In this document: positions 4,694 through 5,079 of the stretch, piece after piece
Layout: every line of letters starts with the position of its first letter
Numbering within the stretch: position 1 is the first letter of the stretch
From: an uncultured Alphaproteobacteria bacterium
Lineage (GTDB): Bacteria; Pseudomonadota; Alphaproteobacteria; GCA-2731375
NCBI GenBank assembly: GCA_913049615.1
Contig: CAJWZI010000169.1
Span: 1-5,079 of the forward strand
Direction of reading: 5' to 3'
DNA: 5,079 nt
Translations under genes and position numbers: made by a program
The notes under the pieces: generated by a model
Seen by the model: only the letters and a program-made list of their open reading frames with translations
Databases searched by the model: none
Told to the model about the DNA's origin: nothing

Positions 4694-5079
4694 GGCCAAG
4701 CCGCTCCTGTCGGTTATTACATATGTTGACAATAAGGTAATCGCACCACATATCGTGAGCAACCATACTCCGCAGCATAAAATTAAACGAAATGCAGTGC
4801 TCGCCGTAGCCCGGAAGGGCCAGCTAAGAACCGCGCACTGTTCAAGCGGCGCCATATTGTTTTAAGAAATTCTGTTAGCTCCAGACCAAACGGTTCTAGA
4901 TACACCTTGCGAAATAAACAAATTTCAACCTCTCCCAGAAATCAGAGTTCAAGCATCAAATTGTTTGATGGCAGACCATAAATATCTAGTAGCGCCAACT
5001 GGTTACAACGGATCAGCAATACATCGCCGCGTCTCGTCCGACCGGTTCCCCTTGGACGCCAACTCCAAAAAACAAAGCA
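4694..5079. other. Upstream region of the acyl-CoA synthetase, no other gene seen
   Basis: This is 386 nt of A/T-richer sequence up to the window edge. It holds the synthetase Shine-Dalgarno (4708-4704), an in-frame open stretch back to 4855 judged non-coding, and a 17-bp dyad (4954-4970). A weak minus-strand promoter candidate is TTGAAA (4928-4923) followed 17 bp later by GTGTAT (4905-4900); the -10 is poor and the leader would be about 200 nt. On the plus strand a TTGACA (4726-4731) has no matching -10. Nothing tRNA-like folds, although a GGTTC...CCA-looking stretch occurs near 5041-5062. Confidence 0.55.
4954..4970. promoter_or_regulatory. 17-bp dyad CATCAAA-TTG-TTTGATG, candidate operator
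   Basis: Perfect 7-bp arms CATCAAA (4954-4960) and TTTGATG (4964-4970) surround a 3-nt centre. It is the strongest inverted repeat in the non-coding parts of the window and lies just upstream of the weak promoter candidate for the synthetase. Length and symmetry suit a dimeric repressor or activator of the TetR, GntR or MarR kind. No T run follows, so it is not a standard terminator. The binding protein cannot be named. Confidence 0.4.

Noticed and set aside
5020..5072. tRNA-like 3' end (GGTTCCCC...CCA) near the right edge
   Set aside because: No acceptor, D or anticodon arm can be paired with it on the available sequence, and the T-loop consensus is missing.

Overview
The window holds five protein genes from a bacterium of moderate G+C, with a Gram-negative, proteobacteria-like gene complement (acyl-CoA dehydrogenase, medium-chain acyl-CoA synthetase, isochorismatase-fold amidohydrolase). 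Nothing in it fixes the taxon. The one firm trait of the host is that it probably decodes UGA as selenocysteine: the leftmost gene is a Bcp/PrxQ peroxiredoxin whose peroxidatic cysteine codon is an in-frame TGA, followed by a plausible bacterial SECIS hairpin.

Layout. A minus-strand, operon-like cluster occupies 1-1197. In transcription order it holds an isochorismatase-family cysteine hydrolase (1197 to 487), an unrecognised 73-residue protein (476 to 255) and the selenoperoxiredoxin (224 to beyond base 1, cut by the window edge). Gaps are 10 and 30 nt, and each gene has its own Shine-Dalgarno sequence. A 499-nt divergent spacer (1198-1696) separates this cluster from a plus-strand acyl-CoA dehydrogenase (1697-2899). 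A 159-nt convergent spacer (2900-3058) follows. A minus-strand AMP-forming acyl-CoA synthetase of the ACSM type comes next (4693 to 3059). The last 386 nt (4694-5079) are its leader and upstream region, with a 17-bp dyad that could be an operator.

How the genes may work together. The synthetase would activate a medium-chain or aryl carboxylic acid to its CoA thioester, and the dehydrogenase would desaturate an acyl-CoA. They are convergent, so shared regulation is possible but not shown. The minus-strand cluster links a small-molecule amide hydrolase to a thiol/selenol peroxidase through an unknown small protein. That link is inference from spacing only.

The main point for a second look is the seleno-Prx: TGA at codon 46, lysine at the usual resolving-cysteine position, a SECIS-like structure at 45-80, and a hairpin that pairs the start codon and loops out its ribosome binding site. 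An automatic annotation would most likely truncate or miss this gene.
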